Assembly (NCBI GenBank): GCA_000634215.1 | Contig: JFLX01000079.1 | Span: 1 to 44,833, forward strand | DNA: 44,833 nucleotides | Direction of reading: 5' to 3' | Source: Prochlorococcus sp. scB243_495L20 | GTDB lineage: Bacteria > Cyanobacteriota > Cyanobacteriia > PCC-6307 > Cyanobiaceae | Shown: positions 41,515 through 44,833 of the stretch, in pieces | Layout: each line of letters starts with the position of its first letter | Numbering within the stretch: the stretch's first letter is position 1 | Notes under the pieces: generated by a model | Databases searched by the model: none | The model's input: the letters and a program-made list of their open reading frames with translations, nothing else | What the model was told of the DNA's origin: nothing | Position numbers and translations under genes: made by a program

Positions 41515-43419
41515 TCAATTTGTTGAATTAAGTAATTCAGAAATTAATTCGGCATTATTATTTTGTAAATTAATTATCTGTTCTTGATCTAATCCGCCAA
41601 CGGAAAGCTTAGCCATATCGTAAACATGATTAGCAATTTTAGATGCCAATGGATTTTCAATAGGATCTTTTTTGTCAATAATTATTTTGTGGCCTGTAAT
41701 TTTATTAAGACCAACAATAAGAGGATGTTCTTTGTTAATTAAGAGCACATGATATTCAGGTAAGCCTGGCATCTTTTGTTCCATGTATGCTCCCATATCA
41801 TTAATTCTTCTCATTTGTTCTGGGAGCAAGATCATCGCAGGTGGAGCATCCTTACTAGAAAGTGACTGTACTTTAACTGTTACTTTCTCATTGTTAAGGG
41901 CCTTAACTATCGTATCTCTAAGATTATCTGTATTTGATTTGCCATCCTTATCTACAATTTCCTTAGATTCTTTATCTTCTAGTTCATTTATTTCTGAATC
42001 TACTCTTTGGAATTGATAATCTTCATTTTTACTTTCCAACCATGGGAGAAATTGCGCGTCAATTAACGGATCTGATTTTATTACTTCTTTGTTATCAGAT
42101 AAACAGATATTTAATGCACTAGACTGTGCAATCAAATCTGAACAGTAAATTATTTTTTTAGAATCAGTTAAATTATTTCGCTCTTTATAATTTGCGAGAG
42201 TTGTGAAATATTTATCATTGGACTTAATAAGGGATTTATTTTCAATATCATTAATTACGTCTTTTTCTGAATTTATTATTGTTTCGAAAATTATACTGTT
42301 ATTTACTAAATCAGCAAATTTTTCATCTTCGATAGCACCAATTTTAATAAAAGCAGAGATTGAATCCCAAATTTCTGCATAAAATTCTGGAGAATTTTTT
42401 ATCAAATCCTTAAGTTTATTAGCGATTTTTTTTGAGATAAATGAAGATATAGATCTTACTTTTCTATCTGTTTGTAATGCGCTTCTACTAACGTTTAGGG
42501 GTATATCTGTAGAGTCAATAACTCCTCTTAGAGGTAAAAGGTATTTTGGTACTATCTCTTTAATTGAATCGCTTACGAATACTTGATTGCAAAATAGTTT
42601 TATTTCTCCCTTTTCCCAATCAGCTCTACCTGACAACTTTGGAAAATATAATATCCCTTGTATGTCATATGGGTAATCTGTATTTAGATGAATCCATAAC
42701 AGAGGATCTCCTTGGAAAGGATAAAGGTATTTATATAACTCAATATAATCTTCATCTTTTAATTCACTAGGTTGTTTTCTCCAAGGAGGATTTTTCTTAT
42801 TAATTGTTTCCCCTTCTAATAAGACATCTATTGGCATAAAATCACAATATTTTTTTATTAGTGATTTAATCCTTTCAGGCTCGATAAACTCTTTTTCTTC
42901 TTCAAGTAAGTGAAGAATAACATCTGTACCAATTGTCTCTCTTTTTGATTCCTCTAATGTGAAATTTGGTGATCCATCACATGACCATTTGAAAGCTTTT
43001 GATTCCCCAATTGCCGACTTAGTTAATATATCAACTCTATCTGCCACCATGAAACTTGAATAAAAACCTAGTCCAAAATGACCTATAAATTCATCATTAT
43101 CTTTTTTGTATTTTGTTAGGAATTCTTCAGCACTAGAAAATGCAACTTGATTTATGTACTTCTTAATTTCTTCATCATTCATTCCAATACCATTATCGGA
43201 AATTGTTAACGTATTCGTTTCACGGTTAATTGTTATTTTTACTTGAGCTTCCTCAGTATTCTCGCAATCACCTGCCATAGAGGCCATTCTTCTTTTACTA
43301 ATTGCGTCAACACCATTACTAACAAGTTCTCTTAAAAAGATTTCATGGTCAGAATATACTGCCTTCTTGATAATTGGGAAAATATTTTCGGTATTAATAC
43401 GAATTTCGCCTTTTTCCAT
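41515..43419 (-). CDS. htpG: Chaperone protein HtpG (bacterial Hsp90)
   Basis: HtpG is an ATP-driven chaperone; in cyanobacteria it has been linked to heat, oxidative stress and phycobilisome or chlorophyll proteins. The 634-residue protein has the GHKL N-domain: FLRELVSNGVDAISKRR near residue 28, ISDNGIGMNDEEIKKY, GHFGLGFYSSFMV and GTDVILHL. A middle domain follows (VFVSDSIKEIVPKYL, LPLNVSRSALQTDRKVRSI), then a dimerisation domain with an acidic linker (ELEDKESKEIVDKD). The start is ATG. A small dyad lies 66 bases upstream. Confidence 0.97.
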   Translation of the reverse strand: MEKGEIRINTENIFPIIKKAVYSDHEIFLRELVSNGVDAISKRRMASMAGDCENTEEAQVKITINRETNTLTISDNGIGMNDEEIKKYINQVAFSSAEEFLTKYKKDNDEFIGHFGLGFYSSFMVADRVDILTKSAIGESKAFKWSCDGSPNFTLEESKRETIGTDVILHLLEEEKEFIEPERIKSLIKKYCDFMPIDVLLEGETINKKNPPWRKQPSELKDEDYIELYKYLYPFQGDPLLWIHLNTDYPYDIQGILYFPKLSGRADWEKGEIKLFCNQVFVSDSIKEIVPKYLLPLRGVIDSTDIPLNVSRSALQTDRKVRSISSFISKKIANKLKDLIKNSPEFYAEIWDSISAFIKIGAIEDEKFADLVNNSIIFETIINSEKDVINDIENKSLIKSNDKYFTTLANYKERNNLTDSKKIIYCSDLIAQSSALNICLSDNKEVIKSDPLIDAQFLPWLESKNEDYQFQRVDSEINELEDKESKEIVDKDGKSNTDNLRDTIVKALNNEKVTVKVQSLSSKDAPPAMILLPEQMRRINDMGAYMEQKMPGLPEYHVLLINKEHPLIVGLNKITGHKIIIDKKDPIENPLASKIANHVYDMAKLSVGGLDQEQIINLQNNNAELISELLNSTN

Positions 43420-43484
43420 TTAAAAAAAATCAAACATTTTAAATCTTATTTCGTAAAAACTAGTTAATCAAGTTTAATTAGGAG

Positions 43485-43500
43485 TATTGTCCGAACAATA
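43485..43500. promoter_or_regulatory. Inverted repeat upstream of htpG
   Basis: TATTGT-CCGA-ACAATA forms six-base inverted arms around a four-base centre, 66 bases before the htpG start and 37 bases after the hisZ stop. It could be an operator or a small hairpin. It is not the CIRCE element of HrcA (TTAGCACTC-N9-GAGTGCTAA). Confidence 0.3.
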
Positions 43501-43536
43501 TGTGAATTTAAAAGTTAAATAAATTTTTAAAAGGTT

Positions 43537-44685
43537 TTAATTAACCCACAAAATCTCGCTACAATTATTTTCTTGCATAATTTTATTAGCCTTAGTCAAG
43601 TCATCACATGGATTTAAATGTAAGACAGCAATATTTCCTTTTTTCTGTTGTACTTTTTGTTCATTCATACCTTTTTCTAACAAATAAGAATCTTTAAACA
43701 TCAATAAAATCTTTTTTTTATCTGTTTTTTCTTCCTTAATTAAATTTCTTAAAATGTCTACTGAAATTGTAAATCCAATACCATTAAATATTTTCTCATT
43801 AGGACTAAATGATCTTACTAACTCATCATATCTTCCGCCTTTTGCGATGACGCTTTTATTGTTACCATTCTCCCCTATAAGTTGAAAAACTATTCCTTCA
43901 TATAAATTCAAGTGAGGTTGAAAAGTAGGATCAAGCTGTAATTTAACACCATATTTATTTGATATTTTAGATAATGTTTCAAATAAAAAATTTAAGTCAT
44001 CTAATGTTTTACTTGTTCCATATATAGTTTTTAATTTTTTTAATATTGCAATTGGCTCTCCTCTTGTGAATAAAAGATCTTTAAGAATATATTTATCATC
44101 TTGATCTATTCCTAATTTTGATAAATTATCTTGATCAAAATTAACCAGACATTTCTTAATTTCTTCAAAATTATTATTCTCATATTTCTTTAAGATTAAA
44201 TCCATTATTTTTGTGGTACTGACTAGTAGACATAAATCACAACCATCCTTCAAATTAATATTGTCGATTGCATCAAACAATATATTAATAACTTCAATTT
44301 CTGGGCATTTTGTATCATATCCAATTAATTCAATTCCACTCTGCAGTTTCTCTTGTAACTTAATAGAGTTTTTATTATTTTTTTTATCAAATACCATTCC
44401 ATTGGTGAATAATCTTATAGGTCTTTTCTTATTTATTAATCTAGTAGATGACAATTTAACAATTGATGTTGTCATTTCTGGCCTAAGACATAATGAATTA
44501 TTACTTACTATTCCTACAACCTGATTTTCATCAATAATGCCACGGCCTTTTATGGTCTCTAAAGTATTTATAAATGAGGGTGAAACCTCTTCATATCCCC
44601 ATAGTTTATAAATACTATTTAAATTATTTATGATATTTGAGTTATTTTTTACATCGACTAATTTAATTTCCTTTATATCTGTCAT
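43537..44685 (-). CDS. hisZ: ATP phosphoribosyltransferase regulatory subunit HisZ
   Basis: HisZ is a histidyl-tRNA-synthetase paralogue that activates the short form of HisG in histidine synthesis. The 382-residue protein shows class II synthetase-like motifs: LWGYEEVSPSFINTLE near residue 33, LCLRPEMTTSIVKLSS near 66, QEKLQSGIELIG near 111 and GGRYDELVRSF near 280, followed by FNGIGFTISVDIL. It lacks the anticodon-binding domain of HisRS, and the histidine-binding loops are degenerate, which favours HisZ over HisS. It lies 18 bases after the partial upstream gene. Confidence 0.88.
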   Translation of the reverse strand: MTDIKEIKLVDVKNNSNIINNLNSIYKLWGYEEVSPSFINTLETIKGRGIIDENQVVGIVSNNSLCLRPEMTTSIVKLSSTRLINKKRPIRLFTNGMVFDKKNNKNSIKLQEKLQSGIELIGYDTKCPEIEVINILFDAIDNINLKDGCDLCLLVSTTKIMDLILKKYENNNFEEIKKCLVNFDQDNLSKLGIDQDDKYILKDLLFTRGEPIAILKKLKTIYGTSKTLDDLNFLFETLSKISNKYGVKLQLDPTFQPHLNLYEGIVFQLIGENGNNKSVIAKGGRYDELVRSFSPNEKIFNGIGFTISVDILRNLIKEEKTDKKKILLMFKDSYLLEKGMNEQKVQQKKGNIAVLHLNPCDDLTKANKIMQENNCSEILWVN

Positions 44686-44703
44686 TTTAATATTTAACTA
44701 ATT

Positions 44704-44833
44704 TTAGGTATAGAGATTTTTTTTAAATGGAGAGACTTTATCTAGTTCATTTTTTAATTCATTCTCAAGGCTGGGAGAACAAGCTAAAATTCTTCCTGAA
44801 CTTAAATCAAATTCGCCTGATGGATAATCAGAA
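44704..44833 (-). CDS. Inositol monophosphatase family protein, 3' end only
   Basis: A minus-strand frame enters at the window edge and ends in TAA at 44706-44704, leaving about 42 residues. It reads DYPSGEFDLSSGRILACSPS and then ENELKNELDKVSPF. The DYxxGxFDLxxGxILA pattern is the typical C-terminus of SuhB/IMPase-type phosphatases, where the substrate loop sits before a final helix. The N-terminal catalytic motifs lie outside the window, so the family call is moderate and the exact substrate is unknown. Confidence 0.6.
   Translation of the reverse strand, partial: SDYPSGEFDLSSGRILACSPSLENELKNELDKVSPFKKNLYT

Noticed and set aside
44213-44524. 103-codon plus-strand frame opposite hisZ
   Set aside because: It lies within conserved HisZ sequence and has no recognisable domain.
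1-44833. CRISPR array, tRNA, rRNA, prophage or insertion sequence
   Set aside because: No spaced direct repeats, cloverleaf sequences, integrase, transposase or terminal inverted repeats were seen on reading; a tRNAscan or Infernal run would be needed to exclude small RNAs.

Overview
The window looks like ordinary core chromosome of a marine picocyanobacterium, most likely a high-light Prochlorococcus. The reasons are the very AT-rich DNA (roughly 30% GC by eye), very short intergenic gaps, photosystem genes (psaK, psb28, a PAM68-like assembly factor, a GUN4-domain protein), several families found mainly in cyanobacteria and chloroplasts (DUF1816, DUF3082, DUF2499, DUF3593), and small proteins with very compact operons. 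I see no rRNA, tRNA, CRISPR array, insertion sequence, integrase or prophage gene, and no gene-free stretch longer than about 220 bases.

Layout. 1-5.5 kb (+): DUF1816 protein, gatA, dnaE. 5.5-8.2 kb (-): a tight run DMT transporter, small exported protein, ruvA, rpsO, PAM68-like protein. 8.2-10.3 kb (+): dnaG. 10.3-13.4 kb (-): an Asn-rich hypothetical, rlmH, then an SOS-type unit umuD-umuC followed at 10 bases by a small HExxH protein resembling ATP23/M76 peptidases. 13.4-19.3 kb (+): rsmA, ispE, DUF3082, an unlisted 31-residue membrane peptide, pdhB, secD, secF and a 60-residue membrane protein. 19.3-21.8 kb (-): mnmH, psb28, an AI-2E/PerM-type transporter. 21.8-23.0 kb (+): GUN4 protein and an RsbW-like ATPase. 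23.0-25.9 kb (-): glnA, a strong hairpin terminator, a methyltransferase and a small cyanobacterial protein. 26.1-29.3 kb: an aminotransferase (+), tadA (-), a group II decarboxylase (+) and a 45-residue membrane peptide (+). 29.3-34.9 kb (-): the very tight chain pyk, ABC permease, bioY, lspA, membrane GTPase. 34.9-37.7 kb: MazG-like protein (+), then ilvA, scpB, yggT (-). 37.8-39.7 kb (+): dxs. 39.7-44.8 kb (-): the 3' end of an inositol-monophosphatase-family gene, hisZ, htpG, rpmB, a PrxQ-like peroxiredoxin, DUF2499, DUF3593 and psaK.

How the genes relate. Most are housekeeping: replication and repair (dnaE, dnaG, ruvA, umuDC, scpB), translation (rpsO, rpmB, gatA, tadA, mnmH, rlmH, rsmA), membrane traffic (secDF, lspA), isoprenoid supply (dxs, ispE), carbon and nitrogen metabolism (pdhB, pyk, glnA, ilvA, hisZ) and photosynthesis. 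Divergent pairs such as mnmH/GUN4, glnA/aminotransferase and ilvA/dxs share short promoter regions. Several convergent pairs overlap at their 3' ends.

I did not find a large undescribed system. The best leads are a likely LexA-controlled unit that joins umuDC to an uncharacterised HExxH protein, two short membrane peptides that standard gene calling would miss, an scpB gene with no ATG/GTG/TTG start giving the full domain, and alternative hairpins in the glnA leader.
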